Positions 1 through 8,102 of a stretch of 64,000 nucleotides of DNA are shown here, one piece after another. Position 1 is the stretch's first letter, and each line of letters begins with the position of its first letter. Location: NCBI GenBank assembly GCA_013816845.1, contig JACDDU010000003.1:248001-312000 (forward strand). The letters run 5' to 3'. The position numbers and the translations under genes were made by a program. The notes under the pieces were generated by a model, which saw nothing but the letters and a program-made list of their open reading frames with translations, ran no database searches and was not told the origin of the DNA. The DNA is from Gammaproteobacteria bacterium. Lineage in GTDB: Bacteria; Pseudomonadota; Gammaproteobacteria; DSM-16500.

Positions 1-1281
1 TTTCCAGCCGATGAAGTGACGCAGCATTTTTTACGTATCCAGGGTCGAGAAGAAGACTTTATTACGCTAAAAGCATCAGCGGATGCAACTTACGATCTCA
101 CCGATGAAATCGACTTAAGCAAACTTGAACCTTTAATCGCATTGCCATCAAGTCCGGGGAATGTCGTTCCCGTGAGTGAAATTGTTGGTCGCGATTTGTA
201 CCAAGCCTATATCGGTTCATCAGCGAATCCCAGTTATCGAGATATGGCCATGGCAGCCTTAATGGTCAAAGCCCGCGCAATTCATACCGGTGTTTCCTTC
301 GATATTAATCCAGCTTCTCGCAATACTTTAGAAGAACTAGCAGAAGAAGGATTGTTAGCGCATTTAATTCATGCGGGTGCTCGTATTCATCAAGCGGGCT
401 GTAACGGTTGCATTGGCATGGGTCAAGCTCCGGCCAGTGGTCGAAATAGCTTACGTACTGTGCCCCGTAATTTTCCTGGGCGATCTGGTACGAGAGAAGA
501 TAGCGTTTATTTGTGTAGCCCGGAAACCGCAACTGCTGCAGCCTTAACGGGAAAGATTACCGATCCTCGGACGCTTGATATGGCTTATCCGGAAGTAAAA
601 CCGCCCAAGAAAAAAGTTATTAATAAAACTATGTTGCAAGCGCCTTTAGCGGAAAAAGAGGCACTTGCAACTAAATTGATTAAAGGACCGAATATTGCAT
701 CCTTGCCTGTATTGGAACCTATTCCTGAAAGTTTGAAAATAGAAGTGCTTCTTAAAGTCGGTGATAATGTTTCCACCGATGAAATATTACCTGCCGGGGC
801 GAGAATTCTTCCTTATCGCAGCAATATCCCCAAAATTAGCGAATTTACTTTTGATGTGCTTGATGAAACTTATGCAAAACGTGCCAGCCAGTTTCGTAAG
901 GAAGGTCGAGCGCATGCTATTGTGGGTGGTGAAAATTATGGTCAAGGTTCAAGTCGCGAGCACGCAGCTTTAGCGCCCCGTTACTTAGGTTTACAACTGG
1001 TGATCACCAAAAGTTTTGCGCGGATTCACTGGGAAAATTTGATTAACTTTGGTGTTTTGCCCCTCACTTTTGTTAACCCAGAAGACTTTGCCCAAATTCA
1101 GCAAGGCGATGTCCTTGTGATTGATCATATTCTGCAAACGTTACGTCAGGGCAAAGAATTAACGGCCAAAATAGTCGGTCGCGATCAAGAAATTTTATTA
1201 CATCATCGTCTTTCACACCGACAAATTAAAATTTTAGAGGCAGGCAGTCTCATTAATTTAATAAAAAATTCAGCACCCTAG
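1..1281 (+). CDS. Aconitate hydratase, Aquifex-type (3' part)
   Basis: The frame is open from the first base of the window, so the 5' end of the gene lies outside; a GTG at 16 is only an internal codon. What is seen: an iron-sulfur ligand motif GCNGCIGMG near 394-420 (two of the three cluster cysteines), a segment rich in Arg/Ser substrate-binding residues after it, then the swivel domain with GDNVSTDEILPAG near 760-800 and GGENYGQGSSREHAAL near 925-972. The layout (catalytic part followed directly by a short swivel domain) fits the roughly 640-residue 'Aquifex-type' aconitase rather than the 890-residue AcnA. It would isomerise citrate and isocitrate in the TCA cycle in the cytoplasm. A homoaconitase or isopropylmalate isomerase role cannot be excluded from the C-terminal part alone. 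No terminator with a clear T-run follows; a small palindrome lies at 1292-1306. Confidence 0.88.
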   Translation, partial: FPADEVTQHFLRIQGREEDFITLKASADATYDLTDEIDLSKLEPLIALPSSPGNVVPVSEIVGRDLYQAYIGSSANPSYRDMAMAALMVKARAIHTGVSFDINPASRNTLEELAEEGLLAHLIHAGARIHQAGCNGCIGMGQAPASGRNSLRTVPRNFPGRSGTREDSVYLCSPETATAAALTGKITDPRTLDMAYPEVKPPKKKVINKTMLQAPLAEKEALATKLIKGPNIASLPVLEPIPESLKIEVLLKVGDNVSTDEILPAGARILPYRSNIPKISEFTFDVLDETYAKRASQFRKEGRAHAIVGGENYGQGSSREHAALAPRYLGLQLVITKSFARIHWENLINFGVLPLTFVNPEDFAQIQQGDVLVIDHILQTLRQGKELTAKIVGRDQEILLHHRLSHRQIKILEAGSLINLIKNSAP

Positions 1282-1357
1282 GTCGTGAATACGGAAAACG
1301 TTTCCGCGTTGCTTAAAAACCAGTAAAATACCGCAATAATAATTAAAAGAGACGGTA

Positions 1358-2557
1358 ATGAAGTACGTTGAACATGTGAAAGAAGGATTACGTAATCTCT
1401 ATTTCTCCAAACTCCGCTCTGTTTTAGCACTTCTTGGGGTTTTGGTCGGGACCGCATCAGTTGTCGCTATGGTTCTGGGAGGCGAACTTGCAACGAATGA
1501 GGCATTGAAGCAATTTAAATCCTTAGGTACTGATTTATTTGCGATCTCGCTTAATAATTCTTCTGATGATAAAAATGTTGATAGTGGTAAAGCAGAAAAT
1601 TTGACGTTGCAACAATCGTTTGATTTAGTTAAATCCGATAAAGATATTTTACAGTCCGCGCCTTATACCCAAATTTATTATCCTGTTTATTATCAATCCG
1701 TGCCATTGAACGCCATTATTTTAGGTGTTACCGATCGGTTTGCAGATATTGTGCATATCAAATTAACGCAAGGACGGTTTGTTTCTGTTGCAGATAAATA
1801 CGAATTTTTCTGTGTAATTGGTCGTGATGTTTATAATGCAATGAAAGCCATTTCATATAAAGATCCGCTCGGTCAACAATTGCAAATTGGCAAACATATT
1901 TTTGTGATCGTTGGCGTTGCTGATAGTTGGCCGGAAAATAGTTTTCTTTACGCCAATATCGATACTTCTGTTTTAGTCCCTATTATGGCTTCAAGCATTA
2001 TCAGTAAATACGCAACAATTAATAATATTATTATGCGTCTTACTAAAGACGCAGATATCGAACGCGTCGAAGTGAATGTGACGAATGCAATTAATAGTAT
2101 GGTTTCTGGCAAGCAATTGACTTATCGCAGTGCCACCGAATTGATTGCAAAGATGCGTAATCAAAGTGATATCCTTACTGTCTTTTTAGGCTTAATTGGT
2201 AGTGTTTCATTACTGGTCGGCGGTATTGGCGTCATGAACATTATGCTGGTTTCAGTGATGGAGCGTCGCCGCGAAATTGGTATTCGTTTAGCCGTTGGGG
2301 CTAAGCGTCGTGATATTAGCGCTCTTTTTTTAATCGAAGCGATTATGCTTTCTCTCGTGGGCGGTTCGCTTGGCGTGTTAATTGGAATTATCGTGGCTTA
2401 CATTATTGCCTTCTTTTGGCAATGGGAGTTTACCTTATTCCCCTTGCCACCCATTGCCGGATTTTCGGTTTCGGTCGCGGTCGGTATTTTTTTTGGTTTT
2501 TATCCTGCTTATCTGGCCTCAAGACTCAACCCAATCGATGCACTCCGTTCGGATTAA
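1358..2557 (+). CDS. FtsX/MacB-like ABC transporter permease (orphan)
   Basis: A 399-residue membrane protein with the MacB plan: one N-terminal membrane segment (about residues 17-37, in the context KLRSVLALLGVLVGTASVV), a large extracytoplasmic MacB_PCD domain (about 40-265), then an FtsX domain with three membrane segments near 272-300, 325-350 and 360-390. The cytoplasmic loop RRREIGIRLAVGAKRRDI and the end RLNPIDALRSD are typical of the family. The start ATG is preceded by AGAGACGG. Such permeases work as dimers with a LolD/MacB ATPase to move lipoproteins, peptides or macrolides across the envelope. No cognate ATPase or membrane-fusion gene is adjacent; the next ABC gene is convergent, 3 bp away, and belongs to an importer. 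The substrate is unknown. Confidence 0.85.
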   Translation: MKYVEHVKEGLRNLYFSKLRSVLALLGVLVGTASVVAMVLGGELATNEALKQFKSLGTDLFAISLNNSSDDKNVDSGKAENLTLQQSFDLVKSDKDILQSAPYTQIYYPVYYQSVPLNAIILGVTDRFADIVHIKLTQGRFVSVADKYEFFCVIGRDVYNAMKAISYKDPLGQQLQIGKHIFVIVGVADSWPENSFLYANIDTSVLVPIMASSIISKYATINNIIMRLTKDADIERVEVNVTNAINSMVSGKQLTYRSATELIAKMRNQSDILTVFLGLIGSVSLLVGGIGVMNIMLVSVMERRREIGIRLAVGAKRRDISALFLIEAIMLSLVGGSLGVLIGIIVAYIIAFFWQWEFTLFPLPPIAGFSVSVAVGIFFGFYPAYLASRLNPIDALRSD

Positions 2558-2560
2558 GCC

Positions 2561-3277
2561 TTAAAAACAACTCGCTAATAACTTTTCTTTGGTGAGTTGT
2601 TGTTTTTCGTCATAGGAAAAAGTTGTCAGCATTTTACCTTCAGCCAATACAATAATTTTATTTCCATAAGTTAGAGCAATATCTAAATCATGCGTCGTTA
2701 AAATACACGTGATATGGTGTTCTTTAATTTTACGTGCAGTGAGCATCATGATTTGTTGGGATGTTTTGGGGTCGAGTGCACTGGTATGTTCATCTAGAAG
2801 TAATAATTGTGGTGGTATTGATAAACACATGGCTAAGGCAAAAGCTTGTTTTTCACCACCAGATAATGCCGTCGTTAAACAATTTAATTTTTTGCAGAGA
2901 TTCGGATTAAAGTCATGCAAGTAGTGTTGCAGCGCTTCAGGTTTTAAAGGATTACCCTGACTGTGTAACAAATAATTTTCATAAAGCGTCAATGAATTAA
3001 ATAAAGATTCACTACAATTTTGCGTCAGCAAACTCACTTGTTTGGCATATTTGTTTAAAGCATATTGCGTAACACATCGCCCTGCAAAATGAATTTTGTT
3101 CTTTGGCGGTGTGTGAGTGCGATTTAATAATTTAAGTAAGGTACTTTTACCCGAGCCATTACTCCCAAGCAAAATGACAAAATCCCCGCGTTCAATGGTC
3201 AAATCTAAATGTGAAACTGCAGGATATTCGCGCTCTGGAAATTGAAAACAGAGTTGATCGAGCATTAATATTGTCAT
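2561..3277 (-). CDS. ABC importer ATP-binding protein (TrpXYZ-type system)
   Basis: A 238-residue ATPase with Walker A GSNGSGKST (near residue 38), signature ALSGGEKQA (near 139), Walker B LLLLDEHTSALD (near 158) and the switch His in LTTHD. It is the last gene of a three-gene minus-strand operon (binding protein, permease, ATPase) and overlaps the permease stop by 4 bp (ATGA), so the two are probably translationally coupled. Family knowledge: binding-protein/permease/ATPase sets of this type (COG2984/COG4120/COG1101) include the TrpXYZ aromatic amino acid uptake system of streptococci; the substrate here is inferred only by that analogy. The gene ends head-to-head with the FtsX-like permease gene, leaving only 3 bp between the stop codons. 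Confidence 0.86.
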   Translation of the reverse strand: MTILMLDQLCFQFPEREYPAVSHLDLTIERGDFVILLGSNGSGKSTLLKLLNRTHTPPKNKIHFAGRCVTQYALNKYAKQVSLLTQNCSESLFNSLTLYENYLLHSQGNPLKPEALQHYLHDFNPNLCKKLNCLTTALSGGEKQAFALAMCLSIPPQLLLLDEHTSALDPKTSQQIMMLTARKIKEHHITCILTTHDLDIALTYGNKIIVLAEGKMLTTFSYDEKQQLTKEKLLASCF

Positions 3278-4152
3278 GATCCATTCCCCGTAAGTTGGGA
3301 CTTCCCCGCGGTCCGCAGAAAAATGATTAATACAATGCCTAAGATCATTTTAAGATAGATCGGATCAACATTAAGTCGTAATAACAGTGAGAGTGAGAAA
3401 AAATAAATTAACACGCCAATTAAACAAGCAATGAATTCTGCCGTTAAGCGAAAATGCTTTTTATAAAAGCGTGAAAAAAGATGATGCCCTAAAATAATAG
3501 TGCCGATACCAGTTAACGTAACCCCTAAACCCATGCCAACGTCTGCAAAGCCGATGGTTTGTGCGGTTAAACAGCCAGCACTTGCGGCAAGCATATTAGT
3601 GATCGCAAAACCGATTAACCGGTAGGTTTCAATATTTCTTCCTTGCTGTTTAAAATAACGAGGATTATCACCAAATGCCCGCAAAAATAATCCTAAGCGA
3701 GTTTTCAATAGGAAGAGGACTGTCAGACAAAGTGAAATGACATAGAGTGAAACCACGAACCAGCCTAATAAATCGTCCTTGGCGAATGCGTTCGCAACCA
3801 GAGTGGGCTGTGAAAGTAAATTAATATTAGGTTTACCCATGATGCCTAGATTAAGACTACTCAAAATAAAAGCAGCCAGCACACCGGCAAGTAAAGGATC
3901 AACGCGATCATTACGTTGAATACTGGCAGTTAACATCCCAGCCAATGCACCGGCTGCGAGCGCACTGATAAAAGCAAGGTAAGGAGAATAGCCTAGGGTC
4001 ACAAGACGTGCAAAAATGGCTGCACCCAGCACAAAGCTACCATCGAGCGTCATGTCGGTTGCGCGCAAAATGTTATAACTAATGCTTATTCCAAATGCTA
4101 ACGGCACAAAAAGGAGTGCTTGGGTCAAGATGGCAAAAAGAGATTCAAACAT
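3274..4152 (-). CDS. ABC importer permease (TrpXYZ-type system)
   Basis: A 292-residue polytopic membrane protein with about eight or nine hydrophobic segments and a branched-chain-permease-like fold. The N-terminal FGISISYNILRATDMTLDGSFVLG and the Gly-rich FADVGMGLGVTLTGIGTIILG stretch are typical of the BPD_transp_2 family. It overlaps the ATPase gene downstream by 4 bp and shares a single base with the stop codon of the binding-protein gene upstream, so all three genes form one operon. It would form the inner-membrane channel for the substrate delivered by the lipoprotein. The substrate is inferred to be an amino acid or related small molecule. Confidence 0.85.
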   Translation of the reverse strand: MFESLFAILTQALLFVPLAFGISISYNILRATDMTLDGSFVLGAAIFARLVTLGYSPYLAFISALAAGALAGMLTASIQRNDRVDPLLAGVLAAFILSSLNLGIMGKPNINLLSQPTLVANAFAKDDLLGWFVVSLYVISLCLTVLFLLKTRLGLFLRAFGDNPRYFKQQGRNIETYRLIGFAITNMLAASAGCLTAQTIGFADVGMGLGVTLTGIGTIILGHHLFSRFYKKHFRLTAEFIACLIGVLIYFFSLSLLLRLNVDPIYLKMILGIVLIIFLRTAGKSQLTGNGS

Positions 4153-5132
4153 TATTGATCACCTAAATAGCGGACGGGATAGTGAAATTTTTTGGCGATC
4201 GTTTCTAAACTTTGAATGTCTAAATTATTTTTTGGAAAACTTTTCTTATTCACAAAAACAAGGAAATGCTTCATATCGACCATAGGCATAGTGCAAATAG
4301 ACGTGCCCGATAAAACTTTTGTTGCCATGGCAGCGCCTTCCATCCCTATTGCTTGCTCTCTGACGCCCAATGCAAAATCTGCCCCATCTTTTACTGAACC
4401 TTCATCCGAAGTAATAAGGGGGATGCCCCGTTTGTGAGCCGCTTGCACGATAGTTGCAATACCGCTGACAAGTAAGGGATCTTTTAACACTAAAATTGCT
4501 TGCGGATTTTTGAGTGATTGGGTTGCGCCGTATAATTCCTGCAAACTAGGAATCATAAGAGGGGTAATAGTCATACCCAAATTTTTTCCTTCAATAACCA
4601 TTTTTTTTGCGTCATCAAAAATTTTGTCAGAAGGCGTATACAGTAAAGTCATTTGCTTCAATTCGGGATAAGTCGTATGAATGAAATGAAGCATCGTTTT
4701 AACTGGGATTTCGTCGTGGACAATGTTGATGTTACAAATTTTTTTCTTTTGACGATCTGCTTCCGTATAAACTGCGGCTAAACCAATGATAGGGACATGC
4801 GGAATCATCGCAGCGGCCATTTGCGTCGGACTCGTGGTCACGGGAACAATTAAATCATAACGCTCATTTTTCATTTGTTGCAAAATCGCACGTTGTATAT
4901 TTAAGTCGCCTTGGGCGTTTGCAATTTTAAAGTGAGCTTGGGGGTATTGTTTCTTCAATGCATCTACGAAGCCTGCAACAATTTGATCGAGCGACTCGTG
5001 AGCGATAGGCATCACGATGCCAATTTGTTTTTGAGAAGATGATTGTTCACATCCGCTGATCAAAATAGTCAGCGAAAATAAAAGCGTAAATTTTACAAGA
5101 TATTGAATTTGCAGATAAACTGATCGATACAT
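4152..5132 (-). CDS. ABC importer substrate-binding lipoprotein
   Basis: First gene of the importer operon; about 326 residues. I place the start at the ATG at 5132 (MYRSVYLQ) because GAGGA lies 7 nt upstream; the frame also extends to a TTG at 5150 with no good ribosome site. The N-terminus carries a hydrophobic signal segment ending in a lipobox-like ILISGC, so the mature protein should be lipid-anchored through Cys. The body matches the ABC_sub_bind (PF04392) fold: IGIVMPIAHESLDQIVAGF near the mature N-terminus, IVPVTTSPTQMAAA, and the late segment GIPLITSDEGSVKDGADFAL. In known relatives this protein binds aromatic amino acids; that assignment is an analogy only. Confidence 0.86.
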   Translation of the reverse strand: MYRSVYLQIQYLVKFTLLFSLTILISGCEQSSSQKQIGIVMPIAHESLDQIVAGFVDALKKQYPQAHFKIANAQGDLNIQRAILQQMKNERYDLIVPVTTSPTQMAAAMIPHVPIIGLAAVYTEADRQKKKICNINIVHDEIPVKTMLHFIHTTYPELKQMTLLYTPSDKIFDDAKKMVIEGKNLGMTITPLMIPSLQELYGATQSLKNPQAILVLKDPLLVSGIATIVQAAHKRGIPLITSDEGSVKDGADFALGVREQAIGMEGAAMATKVLSGTSICTMPMVDMKHFLVFVNKKSFPKNNLDIQSLETIAKKFHYPVRYLGDQ

Positions 5133-5350
5133 CACGAAGTCCTCACTCAAGTTTTTATAAAAAAGCCACCGCTTGCGAACTTAACTTCGCCAACGCCAAC
5201 CTGAACCTGAAATGAGTAAAGTGAATGTACACATAGCGGGTTACTATACAATAAAGGACTAAAACCTGTAAAGCGCCCTCGACCTTTTATAGCGACGCTT
5301 GTTGCCCCGGAAGACGCTTAAGCGGAAAAAGGCCTACTGCGCTTTTGCTT

Positions 5351-6010
5351 TTAACCACAAATCGTGCTGAATCCTAATCCTTTTTTCTTAATACCTTCGA
5401 TAATGACCGGCAATGCTGCGACGGTTTGTTCTCTTTTGTTGTAACCGTCATGCATTAAAATGACTTGGCGAGCATACGCATTCTTGATGACCCAACTTGT
5501 AATTTTTTCGACACCGGGACGTTCATAATCAAACGAATTAAATCCCATGGCAACGGGCTGCATGCCATGCGCACGAATTTCTGCCCGAACATGTTCGTTG
5601 GATGCGCCAAACGGATAGCGTAAACATTTGGGTTTGGTGCCGATGATGTTATCTACAATGCGCATGGGGGCAACAATTTCATTTTGCAATTGACTTTCTT
5701 TAATTTTGGTCAGCATGGGATGCGTTTGTGAATGACTGGCAACCACATGACCTTGCTCGTAGATGGCTTTAACCAGCTCAGGATGAGATTGTGCATTAGC
5801 GCCCACAACAAAAAATGTAGCTTTGATGTTATATTTTTTCAATATCGCTAATATTTGCTCTGTGTATTCTACCGCAGGTCCGTCATCAAAAGTCAGTGCA
5901 ACGGTTCCTGGTAAAGGTTGCGTACGAATTGGCGTTTCCATCCCTTGTTGGGCAGCAAAAACGGCCGGAGCAAACAAAGCTAAAGCGAAACTTCCTAGTT
6001 TACGGATCAT
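5351..6010 (-). CDS. Exported polysaccharide deacetylase (NodB domain)
   Basis: A 219-residue protein with an N-terminal signal peptide (cleavage probably after VFAAQ) followed by a complete NodB domain. Visible catalytic motifs are TFDDGP (near 42), the metal-binding HSQTHP (near 93), RYPFGASN (near 133) and the late LMHDGY (near 187). The family removes acetyl groups from N-acetylated sugars such as chitooligosaccharides or peptidoglycan, using a divalent metal. The protein is short, with almost nothing outside the domain. Its ATG overlaps the stop of the wrbA-like gene upstream by 4 bp, so they are co-transcribed. Export to the periplasm suggests peptidoglycan or exopolysaccharide as substrate, which is inferred. 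Confidence 0.9.
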   Translation of the reverse strand: MIRKLGSFALALFAPAVFAAQQGMETPIRTQPLPGTVALTFDDGPAVEYTEQILAILKKYNIKATFFVVGANAQSHPELVKAIYEQGHVVASHSQTHPMLTKIKESQLQNEIVAPMRIVDNIIGTKPKCLRYPFGASNEHVRAEIRAHGMQPVAMGFNSFDYERPGVEKITSWVIKNAYARQVILMHDGYNKREQTVAALPVIIEGIKKKGLGFSTICG

Positions 6011-6636
6011 GATTTTCTTCCTCGCTTTAAATCGCGGGTAATTTCAGCGACATGTTTGCCTTGGTATTTTGCAATGGCAAGTTCATTTTCCGAAGGTACC
6101 CGCTTACCATCATTACCTGCGAGTGTGCCTGCCCCATAAGGAGAACCTCCGGAAATTTCATTCATTTCCATGATACGTTTTTCAGAATAAGGTACGCCTA
6201 CAATGATCATGCCTAAATGTAATAAAGTCGTGTGAAAGCTCGTAATCGTTGTTTCTTGCCCACCGTGCTGGGTGCCAGTGCTTGTATAAACACTACTGAC
6301 TTTACCGACAAAAGCATTTTTCGCCCAGAGACCGCCCAGCTGGTCCAAAAAGTTGCGCATTTGTGAAGACATATTGCCGAAACGTGTGGGCGTGCCGAAG
6401 ATATAGCCATCAGCTTCGTTAATACGATCGACAGTAATAATTGGAATGTGTGCAAACGTTTGTTGGGCCGCTTTAGCGCCTGATTTTTCTAACATTTCTT
6501 CAGGGATTAATTCGGGAACCCGGAAAATTTCAACAGTAACATCTTCTACTTCGCGCGCACCTTCTACGATCGCTTCGGTCATTTTAAAAATATGACCATA
6601 CATGCTGTAAAAGATGACTTGTAATTTTGTCGACAT
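6007..6636 (-). CDS. wrbA: NAD(P)H:quinone oxidoreductase, WrbA type
   Basis: A 209-residue flavodoxin-fold protein. Family signatures are the FMN-binding N-terminal [31 protein letters not shown] near 78, and [13 protein letters not shown] near 112, with the late [10 protein letters not shown] segment. WrbA proteins are tetrameric FMN enzymes that reduce quinones by two electrons and so limit semiquinone and oxidative stress. The start ATG at 6636 is followed by the expected family N-terminus. It is the first gene of a two-gene unit with the exported deacetylase, an unusual pairing that does not suggest a common pathway. Confidence 0.93.
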   Translation of the reverse strand: MSTKLQVIFYSMYGHIFKMTEAIVEGAREVEDVTVEIFRVPELIPEEMLEKSGAKAAQQTFAHIPIITVDRINEADGYIFGTPTRFGNMSSQMRNFLDQLGGLWAKNAFVGKVSSVYTSTGTQHGGQETTITSFHTTLLHLGMIIVGVPYSEKRIMEMNEISGGSPYGAGTLAGNDGKRVPSENELAIAKYQGKHVAEITRDLKRGRKS

Positions 6637-6776
6637 CGAAGCTCCAATCCCTGTGAGTTTGATTAAGGTTACATCCTACAAAATATTGGTAGCTGAGGTA
6701 AAAGAATTTTTAATATAAAACTATGATTTTTTTACTTTATTGCAGGATAAGATTTCGTTAACCCCAGAGCTTTATA

Positions 6777-8102
6777 ATGACAGTCGGTTCTTGTCCTAAG
6801 AGTCCTTTAGATATGTTAGGTAATCGTCACCATTTATATGAAAAATTTGAGTTAGTTAGTCTCTTCCAGTCAGAAGAAGCGACCAGTTCCTTTTCCCATA
6901 AAACTCAAATTATGCGTAAACTTCCCAAAGATAACCAAATTACAAATGATCCCTTATTTTCTGTTAACTGGGTCGTTAAAGAAGCGCTGATCGCGGGACA
7001 ACCCGCTTGGTCTAATTGGGTCTCAGCCTATATTGAACTTGTGACACAAGAATTCTTGAGATTATTTAATCAATGGACTCAACCTAAAACGCGTTTGCTG
7101 CTTGATCTTAACCGAAATCCTTTTATTGCTTCAAAAAAGATATGTCTAAATCCTTATAAAAATTTGTCCCCGTTTGCATTTGATGATCGGATTAAAACAA
7201 GTGACATTAATAATTTAGGAAGGATATTGGTTTTAGCGTTATTTCAAAATGAAAGAGATTTAAAATTTGGCAACCTTAATGGGAATGCTTTCGATTGCAT
7301 CGTAAAGATTGATGGCGATCATAGTTTATATGCCTTGGGATTACCCTTAGATCAAAGAAACTCACAAGAGTTTACTGCGCATGACTTACAAGCTCTTCCT
7401 GATGTTGTTAATTATACCCCTTACAATTGGCTTTATTATATTAAACAGGAGAAAAGAACTCTCCATGGTAGTTCGTTTCATGCAGACTTACCTTCTTCAC
7501 CTTTTCGAATTGAAATTCATAAAACAACATTAGAATTACTTCTCCTGCCTGAAAAGATGTTCGAACAATTTTCTAGTTTTTACATTCCTGAGGATGAGGT
7601 TTTTGAAGCGATCTCTTCGAAATCATTTTTTAAAGCAGTTGCGGACATGTACTTAGCAAGACAACAAATATTATTAAAAGCAGCACTTGAATATGATGCT
7701 TTTAAACTTTATTTATTTAAAGAAAACCATCAGGAGCTCATTGAAGGACTGGCAGACATGCTTACGCGGTTTCAAGGTAAAGGCAAAATAAATCCATTTC
7801 CAATATTGAATAAAACGTCGTTGATAGAAGACTTAAATGATAACCTTGCCGCATTGATGATGAAGTATGAAGTAAGTCGGCCTTTACCCAGTCAAGTGAA
7901 AAACTTTCCTAAACAAAGTGATAATACATTTAAAAAAATAAAACATAATGATCAAGCTGAAGATCAACCTATCCTATTGATTGATTGTGTAACGCTGCAG
8001 CGCAACCTTTCGAAATACTCACCTACTTTGTTTAACAACAACATCAATAATAATAACACTGATCACAACAACAAGGTGCGATCATCCCCTTCGTTGAAAT
8101 AA
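6777..8102 (+). CDS. Hypothetical protein, 441 aa, Asn-rich C-terminal tail
   Basis: I do not recognise this protein. It has no signal peptide or membrane segment and is predicted to be soluble and mostly helical, with many Lys, Leu, Phe and Asn residues and one run of charged helices in the second half (about residues 270-380). The last 35 residues are low-complexity and Asn-rich (FNNNINNNNTDHNNK), encoded by AAT/AAC trinucleotide runs near 8032-8075. The start ATG at 6777 has only a weak ribosome site; an ATG at 6813 is an alternative. Its 3' end overlaps the 3' end of the convergent metallophosphoesterase gene by 21 bp. Size, composition and disordered tail resemble Legionella/Coxiella effector candidates, but that is a guess. 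Confidence 0.75.
   Translation: MTVGSCPKSPLDMLGNRHHLYEKFELVSLFQSEEATSSFSHKTQIMRKLPKDNQITNDPLFSVNWVVKEALIAGQPAWSNWVSAYIELVTQEFLRLFNQWTQPKTRLLLDLNRNPFIASKKICLNPYKNLSPFAFDDRIKTSDINNLGRILVLALFQNERDLKFGNLNGNAFDCIVKIDGDHSLYALGLPLDQRNSQEFTAHDLQALPDVVNYTPYNWLYYIKQEKRTLHGSSFHADLPSSPFRIEIHKTTLELLLLPEKMFEQFSSFYIPEDEVFEAISSKSFFKAVADMYLARQQILLKAALEYDAFKLYLFKENHQELIEGLADMLTRFQGKGKINPFPILNKTSLIEDLNDNLAALMMKYEVSRPLPSQVKNFPKQSDNTFKKIKHNDQAEDQPILLIDCVTLQRNLSKYSPTLFNNNINNNNTDHNNKVRSSPSLK

Noticed and set aside
1291-1306. Terminator after the aconitase gene
   Set aside because: CGGAAA-ACG-TTTCCG is a perfect short palindrome but is not followed by a T-run.
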